DNA of 64,000 nucleotides from Scenedesmus sp. ARA3 (taxonomy: Eukaryota; Chlorophyta; Chlorophyceae; Sphaeropleales; Scenedesmaceae), in the NCBI GenBank assembly GCA_004335835.1, contig RWJK01001488.1, positions 101,195 through 165,194 of the forward strand, written 5' to 3'. The position numbers were made by a program, and so were the translations under genes. The notes below the pieces were generated by a model that saw nothing but the letters and a program-made list of their open reading frames with translations, was not told the origin of the DNA and searched no databases. Below, piece after piece: positions 35,419-46,699 of this stretch (position 1 is the first letter of the stretch; each line of letters starts with the position of its first letter).

Positions 35419-35699
35419 TCTCTTATTACATATCGCCACGATTTGCATTACTCATTCTCGGTAGCAAATTCAAAGAATGCTTAAGCTTGTTTGCCGTTTC
35501 AAACTGTGGTTCCAGCAGGTCGTGCAACCAACAGACTGTGGCAGCAGTGCTGCTGTACAACACCCGTGAGACCAATTCTATCTGTTGGTGTGGTTTGCAC
35601 TTAGAGCAAGCTGCCGGTGAGGTGGGGTGCCGTTGCGCACCGCAGTAAGACGTCTCTGGATGAAACATGAGAGATTTGGTGCTCAAGGGTGTGCAGTGT

Positions 35700-35815
35700 G
35701 TTTTACGGTGCTCACTCTCCTTTTCTGGTCTCAGACCTGTGTTCAACCTGTTGTGGCTCATACCATCCATCCAAGATGGTGCCAGGACCTACATGTAATT
35801 ATCCTCTCTCAAAAT
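35700..35815 (+). repeat. Dispersed repeat copy
   Basis: It shares TGTTGTGGCTCATACC with the 38.6 kb copy and GCCAGGACCTACATGTAA with the copies near 14471-14520 and 25188-25262. It lies outside recognised exons. Confidence 0.6.
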
Positions 35816-36080
35816 AAACTGTGGCAGCAGTGCTGCCCTGGTGGATATCAAAACGCAGGGCGAGATAACTCGCAAATGTGTGATGCGGTGGTGCCGTGAA
35901 CATGCCTGCATCACAAACCCGCTTGCTCTTGCTTTCCAGACGCCAGCTGGCAGATGCAGACCTTGATGGTGAAACGAGGCTGCAAATGCAAATAGTAAGT
36001 GCACCACCACCGGTTGCAGCAGCGATTACACCACCACCACCATGCTCTGGCCACGCAATGGTCTCTCTTGCCGCAAAACA

Positions 36081-36269
36081 TCACAAAGCGCCAGCAATCC
36101 TGGGTGTGGGCCGCACACTGCCCCCATCCCCTGCCACGCCAGCAGCAGCCTTGTGCTGTGCTAGACCTGCAAGCAGATCCACACCGCTGCTGCCAGCGCC
36201 AATCGCCACACCGTGTGAAACAGCTGCGCTTGCAGCTGCTGCACTGCCTTCCCCAGGTGCTCCACGACC

Positions 36270-36302
<33 letters not shown>

Positions 36303-39300
36303 GCTGTCAGGCAGCCCCTCCTGCTGATCAAGCGCACCAGACATGTAGCCAGACAAAGTTGAAGGCGTGGCAATCCAGCTACTGCCAGCCGTGATTGTTG
36401 TAGCACTCGTAGCACTTGCCAGCCCAGCACTGAACCGCCCATCGCTGTAGCTGCTGCTGCAGCTGATGAAGCTACTGCTGCCGCTTGGTCCAGATGACAA
36501 AAATGATGAAGGCGTCTCATCCCCTGCAAATGCACTACCACCCTGGGTACAGCCCCCAGGCCCCACCCCGGCAGCAGCAGCAGCAGCAGCGGCGGCTGCA
36601 GCTGCAGCTGCAGCAGAGTTGGCTGTGAGTGGCCTGCTGCTGCTGGTGCTGCTGCTGCTGGCAGCGGCCCCAGCAGCTGAGCTGGGGAAGCCTTTCTTGG
36701 CTGCCAGCTTGCGCCAGGCCCGCTGGATGCGCTTGACGGCACCAACCATGGCATGCAGCTCCTGCAAGAAATCAGCAGCAGCAGGAGCAGCAACAGCAGC
36801 AGCAGCAGCAGCAACAGCAGAAAAGCAGCGATCATCAGGCATTGCAGCATCATTCAAGTGTGCCAGGCCGCTGGATGCGCTTGACAGCACCAACCATGGC
36901 ATGCAACTCCTTGGAAATCAGCAGCAGCAGCAGACAGAAAAGCAGTGATTATGCGGACATGCAGCGGGGGCTGCAGCACAGCTGCGTGTGAGCGGCCTGC
37001 TGCTGCTGCCGCCACCACACCACACAAGCGCACACACCTGCTCCCAGGTCCGCACAAAGTCAACCTCCAGCAGCCGGTGCTTTGACTCCATGGGCAGCCA
37101 CAGCTTGTCATCCTCGGGGTCAGCCACTGGCTTGCCCTCCGCTGCCAAGTTCTCCCAGCAAATTACTACTAGTTTTGCTGCCAGCAATTCCCAGACCTCA
37201 GCCAAAGCCAGCCTGCCACAAACTGTGCTATAAAACAATAGCACCGCACTGCATGGCACCACCCCGCACCTGCTCCCAGGTCCGCACAAAGTCAAACTCC
37301 AGCAGCCTGTGCTTTGACTCCATGGACAGCCACAGCTTGTCATCCTCGGGGTCTGCAACAGGCTTGCCCTCAGCAGTGAAGTTCTCCAGCAAGTTGCTAC
37401 CGCTGTGTTACCAGCAATCCTCACACCTCAGCCAAAGCCAGCCTGCCACAAACTGTGCTATACAACAATAGCAGCAGCACCGCACTGCACCGCCACCCCG
37501 CACCTGCTCCCACGTGCGCACGAAATCAAACTCCAGCAGCCTGTGCTTTGACTCCATGGACAGCCATAGCTTGTCATCCTCGGGGTCTGCCACTGGCTTG
37601 CCCTCAGCAGTGAAGTTCTCCAGCTGCCGCACACGCACGCCGGTTGCAGCACGCTCCGCAAGCGACTTGCGCACTGCCACCTGCGGCAGCACAACAGAAG
37701 TTCAACATGAAAAGCAGACTGAAAAACCTCTGCAGTAAAGTCGTCGAGCCGCCGCACACGCACGTCGGTCGCAGCGCGCTCAGCCAGCGACTTGCGCACT
37801 GCCACCTGCGGCAGCAAAGCAGCGGGTAAGCGAAACAGCACATGGGTTGCCCTCAGCAGTGAAGTTCTCCAGCTGCCGCACACGCACGCGCTGCAACGCT
37901 CCGCCAACGACTTGCGCACCGCTACCTGCGGCAGCATGGGTTGAGCAGCAGCTGTTAAGCAAGGCAGCAGCTCTAGTTCAGAAGGTATGCCAATTTCCAA
38001 ACATGCGGCAGTGAAGTTTTCCAGCTGTCGCACGCGCACGCCAGTTGCAGCACGCTCTGCCAGCGACTTGCGCACTGCCATCTGCGGCACCACAGCAGTG
38101 TACGCAGCAATATGAGCGCAGCATTTGAAATGGAAACAGCCGATTGTCGACCCTGTGCTGTGAGGTTCTCCAGCTGCCGCACACGCACGCCTGTCGCCGC
38201 GCGCTCCGCCAGCGACTTGCGCACTGCTACCTGCGGCAGCAAAGCAGTGTTTGCAGTTCAGACAGCCATTTTGAGAGCAGCAGATGAATGGGAGCAGCAC
38301 ATTGTTGAGCCTCTGCTGTGAGGTTCTCCAGCTGCCGCACACGCACACCGGTTGCAGCACGCTCCGCCAGCGACTTGCGCACCGCGACCTGCTGCAGCAT
38401 AGGTTGGGCAGTATGGGTTGCACGTGTGCGTCAGCAGCTGCATCCGGCATGCCACGTCTGATACGCTGCTGCTGCGGTCACACCTCACAACGAGGCTTGA
38501 CAAAATACTTCTGTGGACCGACTGACATGTGGATCCTGGCAGCAACTCGGATGGTGTGAGCCTTGCCCATCTGAACCAGTGCAATCAGTTTTAAGAGAGA
38601 GGAACAGACCATGTGTTCACCCTGTTGTGGCTCATACCTGGCTGCAGGTACCAGTCACAACAGAGTGAACACATGGTCTAAGACCAGAAAAGGGAGTGAA
38701 CACATTGGAACACTATGCACATTCTTGCACTTGTTTGAGCCAGCATAACTAGGTGCAGCGCGTGTGTCAGCTCCCAGCCTGAATTGCAGCGTGTCAAAGA
38801 ACGTACCAACAGGAGAAGAACGTCCCAACATGCTTTCTGACATCAAAAGCCAACAGTTGATACCACCGGCCCTGCCTCACCTTCACCACCTCTCGTGCCA
38901 CATCACGCTTCACAGGATGCGTCAGGTCCAGCCGGAAGTGCGGCTAGACAGCAACAAAGCCCAAAAAACATCGTAGCGTGTAAACCAACCGGCCCTGCCT
39001 CACCTTGACCACCTCGCGTGCCACTTCACGCTGCTCCGGGTGCGTCCAGCCTGAAGTGCAGCCTCTCTACCGCCCCTGGCCCTGACTCATGCATCAGTCT
39101 GTAGCAAAGCCAACTCCCCACAAACCTTGACCACTTCTCGCGCCACGTCGAGCTGCTCCGCATGTGTCAGGTCCAGCCTGAAGTGCAGCCCGTCAGGCCT
39201 CGCCAGCGTGGCCCATAACAGACAAGCCAAACCCACTGGCCGCGCCTTCCCTCAAAAGTCCCCAAAACTTGTATAAAAACCCGGACAACTGCTGGCCGCG

Positions 39301-39462
39301 CCGCACCTTCACAACTTCTCTAGCCACGTCGCGCTGCTCGGGGTGTGTCAGGTCCAGCCTGAAGTGCAGCCCGTCAGGCCGTGCTAGTGTGGCCCACACG
39401 TGGTACGCGCCCAGGGACCCCATCAGACCCAGCTGCTCCGCCCCAGATAGCGCCTCAAAGAC
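36081..39462 (-). CDS. IQ-motif protein, 5' end not found
   Basis: Three phase-0 exons: 39462-39307, 37680-37504 and 36761-36081, giving 337 residues to the stop. Exons 1 and 2 encode a compact region: EALSGAEQLGLMGSLGAYHV, FRLDLTHPEQRDVAREVVK, VAVRKSLAERAATGVRVRQL and MESKHRLLEFDFVRTWEQ. I do not recognise a named domain. The last exon begins ELHAMVGAVKRIQRAWRKLA, an IQ calmodulin-binding motif (IQRAWRKLAAKK), then runs into Ala, Ser and Gln low complexity. The 5' exons are missing: the gap at 39561-39610 and the pseudogene beyond it interrupt the upstream side. A calmodulin-regulated role is inferred from the IQ motif only. All its internal exon edges are duplicated. Confidence 0.65.
36862..36915 (-). 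repeat. Acceptor-edge copy, IQ exon
   Basis: Upstream copy of the start of exon 36761-36081 encoding ELHAMVGAVKRIQR. It is separated from the exon by a CTG-sense tract. Confidence 0.85.
37037..37385 (-). repeat. Donor-edge array, IQ gene exon 2
   Basis: The exon end encoding EGKPVADPEDDKLWL through MESKHRLLEFDFVRTWEQ (authentic donor after 37504) recurs at about 37272-37385 and 37037-37150. The donor context GAGCAG|GTG is kept. Confidence 0.9.
37740..38391 (-). repeat. Acceptor-edge array, IQ gene exon 2
   Basis: Five upstream copies of the exon start encoding VAVRKSLAERAATGVRVRQL lie near 37740-37806, 37855-37930, 38010-38085, 38158-38232 and 38322-38391. Each has CAG|GTGGCAGTGCGC or a near match. 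The authentic start is 37680. Confidence 0.92.
38606..38705. repeat. Dispersed repeat copy with inverted-repeat arms
   Basis: Arms at 38606-38632 and 38653-38679 pair at 25 of 27 positions around a 20-base loop. The sequence to 38705 also matches, inverted, the copy near 35706-35735. Together they look like a small non-autonomous element; no transposase is present. Confidence 0.55.
38875..39215 (-). repeat. Donor-edge array, IQ gene exon 1
   Basis: Copies of the exon end encoding HFRLDLTHPEQRDVAREVVK lie near 39125-39215, 38995-39057 and 38875-38945, downstream of the authentic donor at 39307. Confidence 0.88.
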
Positions 39463-39519
39463 CTGCAGCAGCAGCCGCAGCAGCAACGGGATGTTAGCAG
39501 GTCAGCAGCAGGTTCAAAA

Positions 39520-39610
39520 AGCATGTCAAGCGTGGCCCACACGTGGTAGGCACCCAGGGANNNNNNNNNNNNNNNNNNNNNNNNNNNNNNNNNNNNNNNN
39601 NNNNNNNNNN
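39520..39610 (-). other. Acceptor-edge copy ending in an assembly gap
   Basis: A second copy of the IQ-gene exon 1 start (SLGAYHVWAT) runs into 50 N at 39561-39610. The gap probably hides further copies or the missing 5' part of the gene. Confidence 0.8.
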
Positions 39611-40269
39611 CTCGGCTACGTCGAAAGACACACGCCAAGGAAGCCAACTGCTGCTCAAAAGTTGCTGTAAACAGACTACACAGACTACACAAGAGGGATT
39701 TCTGAGCTTCAGCGGCCCTGACCATGAGTGCATTTCATAAGGTGGTTCCACACTACACATCAAAGCCAAGCATGTGCCTGATGAAGGCTCACGTGAATCC
39801 TGCAGCACACGTGCCACGCGTGCCACGCCAGCAGTGCTACGCCATGGCATATGCGCAGCACGCGGCAGTTAGGTGCCAGTTGGCAACCACCCTGCTGTCG
39901 CACGCTCCCAACATTACCCTAAGGTGCAACCCTGTCCCGTAACCAATACCCAGCTCTAGTAACGCTCGCTGGCAAGCATAACAGCGCTGCGGTGGTCCAC
40001 ATCTGCACCTCAACAGAAAGATGCAGCAACATCCTGGCTGATCCGCCGTGGATGTATGACCCAGCTGCTGCAACGGCATCCGCACGTGCACGTCAACGCG
40101 CTGCAGTGCCAACACTACAACACATGCAGGCGAATGTAGCCGCATCTGTCGACCATCAGCATTTCCATGGCAGTTGCATTTTCCATCCAATGATGCTGCC
40201 CTGACGGCTGGCAAACACGCTTCGGGACAGCACCCGCGGTGCAAGCACGCACAGCAGCAAAGCATGTCG

Positions 40270-40700
40270 TGCCACAAGCAGCAGCAGCTCCCTGGCAGCT
40301 CCAGCGCAGCTGCTGCAGCAGCAGGAAGCGCTGCTAAAGCAGCACAGCTGCCACTCCGGCTTGCACAGCACGGCGGCGGCACCTGCTGCTGCTGCTGCTG
40401 CTGCTGCTACATCTGCGCAGCTCTAAGGAAGTAGTCTGGCGCTGCCAGCCGCCCCGCGCCTCTTGCAGAGCAGCCTCAAAGACCTGCGGCAGCAACAGCA
40501 GGTGCAGCAGCAGCGTCAGGTACTGCTAGCGACCCTGCTGAGCCAAGCAGCAGCATCATGTTTCATGTGCACCTGCGTAGCACAGCAACCCACAATGATA
40601 TGTTCTGACAACATACACCTGCAGCAGCACTTGGGCGCCAAGACTGCAGCGCGTCACGCACACACCTGTAGCAGTAGTTTGGCTGGCCATGCACCGCCGC
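40270..40700 (-). pseudogene. Protein phosphatase 4 gene fragment
   Basis: Degenerate copy of the 3' end of the phosphatase 4 gene at 48.6-49.4 kb, in the same orientation. The last-exon copy near 40427-40485 reads VFEAALQEARGGWQRQTTS where the gene has [11 protein letters not shown]...APDYFL; an indel shifts it out of frame. Near 40640-40700 the end of the long catalytic exon is recognisable as QPNYCYR (WSAPNYCYR in the gene). The short exon between them and the rest of the enzyme are absent. Flanking 3' sequence is shared as well. It cannot make a phosphatase. Confidence 0.75.
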
Positions 40701-40746
40701 CAGAAAAGGAGGATAGTGCCCAAAGCTACCTGAGCCAGCTGCCGGC

Positions 40747-41461
40747 TCATTGTCCACTCCAAGCTGTGCGCCGCAGCACAGCTGCCACAGCCTGCTGCGA
40801 AATGCGCTCGGAATCTCGCGCCCCCAGCACCTGCAACTCGGGCAGCTGCGACAGTTGCAGCACGCCTTGATCAGACATTAATGGACTGCAGTAGTCCAGG
40901 TTTAGCTCTGTCAGATGCGTGAGGGCCGTGGCAACTGCCGCCAAGCTCACATCACTCACGAGCACGCTATCACGCAAGCTGAACCGCCGCAGGCCTGTCA
41001 GGCTGTGCACCAACCGCATGCAGGCAGCATCGTCATAGTCACAGCCAGATACCGCGAGGTCTGTTAGCTGTGTGAGCGCCGTCAGCGGCTCAACTGACTC
41101 GAGGTTCAAACCCGAGCACGTCAGCGCCAAGTCCTGTAAGTAGGGCAGGCCTGCTACGGTGGTGGTGACAGGTAGCATGTCTGGCGAAGGTTGACCCTGC
41201 TGCTGCTGCTGCTGCTGCTGTTGCTGCAAGATCCCGCCATGGCCGTCATTGGGCTGCGCAGCCGGCTGCAGGTGCAGCTGCTGAAGCAGCAGCAACCCTT
41301 CCTGTCCCCCCTCATCCTGCAGCAGCAGCACGGGTTGGCCACCACCTGCAACGCCCGGCTGCAGCTGCTGCTGGCCACCTTGAAGGTGCCCGCCTCCTGC
41401 AGCCATTGCTGCTGCTGCCGGTGCTGCGGCATCCTGCATTTGGTCACCTTCTGCCACAACC

Positions 41462-41498
<37 letters not shown>

Positions 41499-43026
41499 CT
41501 GCTGCTGGTTTGTGGAGCAGCAGGTGCTTGCAACAGTGCTCCTGGGCCGTGTACAGCTCCAGAACCCGCAGCTCCCTCATGGCTGCCAGCACTTCAGCAA
41601 ACTCAGCAGGCGTCACAGGCAGTGCACTGCCCACGCCCTGCCTATTGCCGAAAAACAGAATGCACAAGCGAGTAAGCCGTGACAGCTGCTTCATGTGCTG
41701 CACCGATGCTGCGCTGATGCAGCCTGCCTCCAAGTCTTCGATGTACAGCGATCGCAGGCTACTTGCTAGCAGCGGCCATGCCGGCGCTGCTGCATCAACT
41801 GAGCCGGGCAGGCTACCATAGCTGCAGCTGAGGCTGAGGTCTGTCAGGCCTCCCAGGCTGCTGAGCTTGCTCAGTTCCGCTGCACCAGCTGAGCTCCAAG
41901 GAGGCCAGCTGAGCTCCAGTTGCTGCAGCTGCTGGCAGCGCAGCACGGCCTCTAAGCTCTGCCCAGCTCCGACCACTAGCTGCTGCAGCTGCTGCGGCAC
42001 CCGCGAGCCTGCATCTGCGGCGCCCACAGTCAAACTCGTCAGCGCTGACAAGTGCGCCAGCTGCAGCAGCAGCGGTGCTGCGTGTTCATACTTGATGATA
42101 CCAGGCTCATCATCCACATACACTTCCAGGCGCAGCACCTTGAGCTGTATTGGTAGCTGCCTTTGCAGCTGGTCAAACTGCTTTGTACTGAATGGGTATG
42201 TGTACCCGCCCCACTGGTGGTAGCCAGAATTCATGTCGAGGTAGGTTAGTGCTGTCAGCGCCGGCAGCACCTGCAGCAGCTGCTCTGCTGGCAGCAGGGG
42301 CCCAATCGTCAGGGACTGCAAGTGGGTAAGCGCTGCAATGCTGCAGGGGTTGACGATGGGAGGCAGGTACTTGTGGCTGTTGGAGCAGACGCCTTGCATG
42401 TGCAGCTGCAGCAGCTTGTTGCTGGGCAATGCTTGCAGCAGTGCTTGCAGCGCCCAGCCCACAGGTGGTAGCCGCAACTGCCATAGCTGCACACTGCCCT
42501 GCTCGCCCTGCAGCTGCATCAGTGCTGCTGCTATGCCCAGCTGTGCCTCCAGCAGCTCTGCTGCTGCCTCTCCATCGGCAAGTCCATACATTTCTGGCTC
42601 TGTGTGATGCTTACAAGGCCTGATGCGCAGGCAACCCATCAGTTGCCCGTACTTAGCTATCCATGCCGCAAACAGCTGCACGTGCTGCCTGCTCCTGCAA
42701 GTGAAGGTCACATCCACCAAGCCCTTGCAGTGCTGCGTTACTGCTGCGCGCATTAACTTGCTGGTGGAGTGTAGTTGCAGCACTGTCTGCAGGTCTGTGT
42801 GCACGCTGTTGTGCTGTAGCACCAGGGGCAGCGCCGATGATTGAAGCAGTGTTGCTTGCTCAGCCACTGCAAGCAGGCAGGCAGCAACGCCGCACTGAAC
42901 TGAGCAAGCTTCCTGACAGTAAACGCGTTGTGACCAGCACTCGCAGGCGCTGAAGTCGCTGCTGCTGCTGCTGCTGTTGATGCTGACACCAAAAGACAAA
43001 GCCTGGGCGACAGAGGTGGTTGCCAA
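40747..43026 (-). CDS. Leucine-rich-repeat protein (AMN1/FBXL-like)
   Basis: Long uninterrupted frame of 759 residues. After a Ser-rich N-terminus, a region with LQTVLQLHSTSKLMRAAVTQ looks like a worn F-box-type helix set, as in algal F-box/LRR proteins. Leucine-rich repeats then run to the end: LTALTYLDMNSGYH, LSALTSLTVGAADAG, LSSLGGLTDLSLSCSYG, MRELRVLELYTAQ, LTALTQLTDLAVSGCD and LTHLTELNLDYCSPL. A poly-Ala run and a poly-Gln run interrupt them near residues 500-610. The likely role is protein binding, possibly as substrate receptor of a ubiquitin ligase. The start is uncertain: an upstream 15-codon exon (43174-43129, MDEQEKLLNLEDPRP, good GTGAG donor) could be first, but I found no in-phase acceptor that keeps the whole frame. 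Confidence 0.75.
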
Positions 43027-43179
43027 ATTTCTTGGAATTTGAATACTATTAGTAAGTATTAACTGACAAGTGCTTGAAAGACTGGGATTGAACGCAGTAT
43101 GCTGCGTTGGTCACCAGTTGTGGCTCACCTGGACGAGGATCCTCCAAGTTCAACAGCTTCTCCTGCTCGTCCATTGCAA

Positions 43180-44948
43180 AAAAGATTAACTTGATCAATA
43201 AGAATGAAATTACAGGGAGTGAGGTATGGTAACAGGGTAGTGCGAGAATGTTGCCCCTAGCACATTCAATGATTGCTGTACAGTGTTTCGCCTGCGCAAC
43301 GTCCGCTGGCTTGCAAGGTCCGAAGGTCGGGAAGTAAGACGAAGGTGTACAGACGTAGGCCACTTGATGCCTGATATTAATCCGGCGGTATACGTTGATG
43401 CATGGCACGTTGCAAGTGTTATGTAACAGCCTAAACCGCGAAGTGTATGCACCTTGGGTTGCTGGAACTGTGAGTTCCAGCTGGCCTCTACCCAAGGGCC
43501 GCCCCTGCGTCAGGTGTATAATGTTGTCATCTTGTATGAAGCGCCACATATGGTGTATACCATAGCTGCCTCCGGAGGCTCACCCCGAACTTCACCCTGA
43601 GGTTGGGATCCCAACGTAAGAGCCCCACGAAGGCGTAGCCTCTCATTTGAGGCCCACACGAACCTCAGGTGCAGTGCAGCAAGCGTGCTGCATGCTGGCA
43701 TGCATGCAGCAAGTGTGCGCTCTGCTGTCACCCTACGGGATGCAAAACCACACAGTGGTGCAAGCCCCGCAATCACAACCAATACCCGGGCCAAATAACA
43801 CTTGGTTGCAAGCTTTGGCCAGCGCTGCGGCTGAGCGCAATCAAAGATATGGGGTCAGCTGCACCCCTCAAAAGCTTCAGCTCCCACAGCCTGTTTCATG
43901 ACACACACATGACGCCCTGTAAACTGCGAACGGAACTGCGCAACGTGCAGTTGCAGGCCTTCAAATGATGACGCCATAACACTGTGCGCAGTTGTGCATT
44001 TACCATGCCTAAAACTTCATATTACACCGCCTAGCTAATGCTATACAGTGCAAATACTTTTTGTGGCGATGGCAAAACATACATAGACTGCCTGCCAGGC
44101 ACCATATGGTGAATGATGATGAACATATGGTGCGAGATGCACATCCCGTAGCGAGTGTTGCCCAGTGTTTGAATGCGTAAACCAGGTTCACTCACAGCCA
44201 GAGCCAGCATGCACGACTAAATGACATTCGAGCATACGTTTGACGAGCCACATGTTGCTCTTCTACATCATCTGCAGCATGATGACAGGGCAATGCATGA
44301 CGTGATCAAGACCTGATACCGCCAGCAGATGACAACTCTCGTCAGCAGAGTTGGTGCCAGTGTCTCTGTCACCAAGGTGCAGGTGGCAATGGGTGGCATA
44401 ACACTGTCTGCAAGCAGTGACGCACTTTGTTAGCAGCACTGCAATCGTGCTGCAAATCACACGCTACATGTGCAGCGCTGTGTCTGCCAAGGTTGCTGCA
44501 CCTGTATGTTGCAGCCCACACATTTTCATAGCACAATAACAGCAGCACACGCAGACCAGCCGTTCAAGTGATGCGCCAAGCTGCTGATGTGGCGTGTGGC
44601 AGCTGCATCATCCTAGAGACCAGTGCTGCAAACATCCACACAACCATATATACCGTAGTGTCACAAACATTCAACTTCAAAAAAGGGCCTGAGACAACCC
44701 CACAACGAGTGACACCAGGATTGAGAGCCACCCTCCACAAGTGACACCTAACCACCACTGTTGAGCTAGGGCTGGCAGTGAGCCCTGTTTTGGTTGTTGC
44801 AAGCGCAGATACTGCACTTCTCGACAGACCCAGTGGCAGCGCAGCAGCTGCTGACATCGCCAGCTGCAGTTGCATCCAGTGCCGCAACTGGGCAGCACGA
44901 TCTTTCGGTGCAGGACATGAGTGTCACTGCTGTCATGCGCAGCGCCAT
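43180..44948. other. Intergenic region
   Basis: From the LRR-gene promoter side to the 3' end of the F-box gene. I see no convincing exon or RNA gene. Confidence 0.45.
43314..43331. promoter_or_regulatory. AAGGTC motif pair upstream of the LRR gene
   Basis: CAAGGTCCGAAGGTCGGG, a weaker form of the motif seen at 20071, 30211 and 35388. It lies about 140 bases upstream of the possible first LRR-gene exon at 43174. Confidence 0.3.
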
Positions 44949-46697
44949 TCAGGGCTGGGAGCGCCACTCGCTTGCACTGCATGCAGCTAAAGCAGCATCT
45001 ATTGCAGCCTGCGCAGCCTGCAGATCTGTGCGGAGCTGCTCCTGTGGCAGCAGCACCTGCTCCTGCAGCTCCTGGCACGCCTTCTCAACTGGCTCCTGCA
45101 GCTGCTTGCCGCTCCACTGCGGCAGCTCCCGCAGCTCTGCGCAGCCATCCTGCAGTTCTTTCTGCAGACCCTCGCACACCACCTTGCACATTGACGCCAA
45201 ATCCTCCTGCATGGTGACATAATCCGCGCGCCTCTGCTCGCAGAGATCCTCAAACTCCTGCTGCTTCTCCTTCCACGCCTGCACCATCAGCTGCCGCTGT
45301 GCCCAAGAGCTCTCCAAGTACTCCTGCTCGAAGCAGTGCACCTGGACCTCACACTCCTGCCAGGAGTTGCAGCCAAACACCTGCTGCACATGCTGCTGGC
45401 GATGCAGCACCCAGGGGTCGTCCGGACGCGCCTGCACCTGGGCCCGCAGCTCCTGCATCAGCTGCTGTAGCTGCTGCCGCCTGAACACCCATTCCTCGTG
45501 CCGGTGCAGCTGTTCTGTTTGCTTCACGCGCCACTCCTCAACAACCTCGCGCTGGCGCTCCAGCATCCTCTTGAGGTCATTGCTACTGTTTTCCAAGCGC
45601 TTGCACAGCTTGCGGGCCTGCTCTGCTGCCTCCAGGTGCTGGCAGGACCAATCCTCCTCGTCAGGCAGCTGCATCACCAGGAACCGCCCCAGCTGCCGCA
45701 GGTGCCGCTCGCTGCTGGCGCCTGTGTACAAGTGCAGCGCCCTGCGCCGTTCTGCTGCAGTGGCGGGGCCACTGGCGGACAGCTGCTCACCCAGGCCAGG
45801 CCACAGCTTCTCAACCTGGCTGCGGCCCAGCCCCTGCTTCAACACCCAGGCAGCGCTGATCATTTTACGTCCAGCCCATGGCTCTGGGCAGCAGCGCTCC
45901 AGCAGCACTGCCCGCAGCAGCTGCGGCGCCACGCTGCTGGGCTGCTGCAAGCCGAATGCTTGCAGGATGTTGGGCACCAGCTTGCTGCTGTTGCTGGGCA
46001 CTGCCAGCTGCCTTGCTGCCTTCTTCAGCTCGTAGACGCTGTACTGCATGGGGTCCTGCAGGCAAGCAGCCCACTGCTCCCAACTCCAGCCTCCTGCTTT
46101 TTGGCAGGCGCTGCAGCCGTGCCAGTGTCTTTCTGGAGCAGCGCACGCTTGAAGGAATGATGAAGTCACGGCTCCGCAGCACCTGCAGCTGTGCTGCCTG
46201 CTCCTCCAAGGTCGAGAAACCATACTTGGCAGCCTTGTTGAAGTGCTTGCTGACCTGCACACAACACAGCAGTGTGGAAGTGTCACGTTGCGTGACCAGC
46301 CAGTGAACTGCAGAGTGGTGTAGTTTGCTGCATGCGTTATTGCTGCGGCGGCCACGCCTGTATGATGCAAGCTGTGCTATCGTTGAAAAGGGCAGGCAGA
46401 AGTGTGTCCAGCAAGAGGTGCCACACTCTGTGTGACTTGTGTGGACACTTTCAATTTTTGCAGCACACTCTGTGCATCGTGCTGCGCAACAACACAGCTG
46501 CGCTTCCCTGTGCACAGCGCTGCACAACATCACAGCATTTCGCTGTCCTAAGCAGGTGGGCATGCTCCCCCTCTACTCACCAGTGCCATGTTTGCCAGGT
46601 CGAACGCCACCATTGAGGGCCCCCTCACTCCATCAGCTTCAATGTCAGCCAGGTAGTCCATCACCTTCTGCAGCACCTCCTTGGGCAGATCCTCCAT
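44949..46697 (-). CDS. F-box protein with SAP-like motif and coiled coil
   Basis: Three phase-0 exons, 46697-46581, 46254-46183 and 46055-44949, give 431 residues. The N-terminus is an F-box: MEDLPKEVLQKVMDYLAD, then VAFDLANMAL joined to VSKHFNKAAKYG, the LP...VL...VSK pattern. A SAP-like segment follows (YSVYELKKAARQLAVPSNSS), known in other proteins to bind nucleic acid. The rest is long, charged and helical with heptads (ERQREVVEEWRVKQTEQLH), so a coiled coil is expected. The likely role is an adaptor of an SCF-type ubiquitin ligase. The open frame that runs through the second intron is not used: splicing at the CTGCAG acceptor restores the F-box and SAP order. No exon-edge copies were seen. 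Confidence 0.78.
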
Positions 46698-46699
46698 GC

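Larger units (their letters stand above)
35060..36080. other. Region with no recognised gene
   Basis: It contains the promoter-like motif pair near 35390 and a dispersed-repeat copy at about 35700-35815. Longer open frames here have no coding look. Confidence 0.45.

Noticed and set aside
39837..40382. 181-residue minus-strand frame as the missing 5' part of the IQ gene
   Set aside because: Cys/Leu-rich composition, no match to the style of the downstream exons and no phase-matched donor found.
43129..43174. First exon MDEQEKLLNLEDPRP joined to the LRR gene
   Set aside because: Good ATG and GTGAG donor, but the obvious acceptor at 43003 gives the wrong phase. Kept only as a possibility.
45865..46563. 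Continuous frame through the F-box gene's second intron
   Set aside because: It ends without a domain, whereas splicing at 46183/46055 joins F-box to the SAP-like motif in phase.
40747..46697. LRR gene and F-box gene as one F-box/LRR gene
   Set aside because: Each has its own start region and stop, and 1.7 kb without exons separates them.
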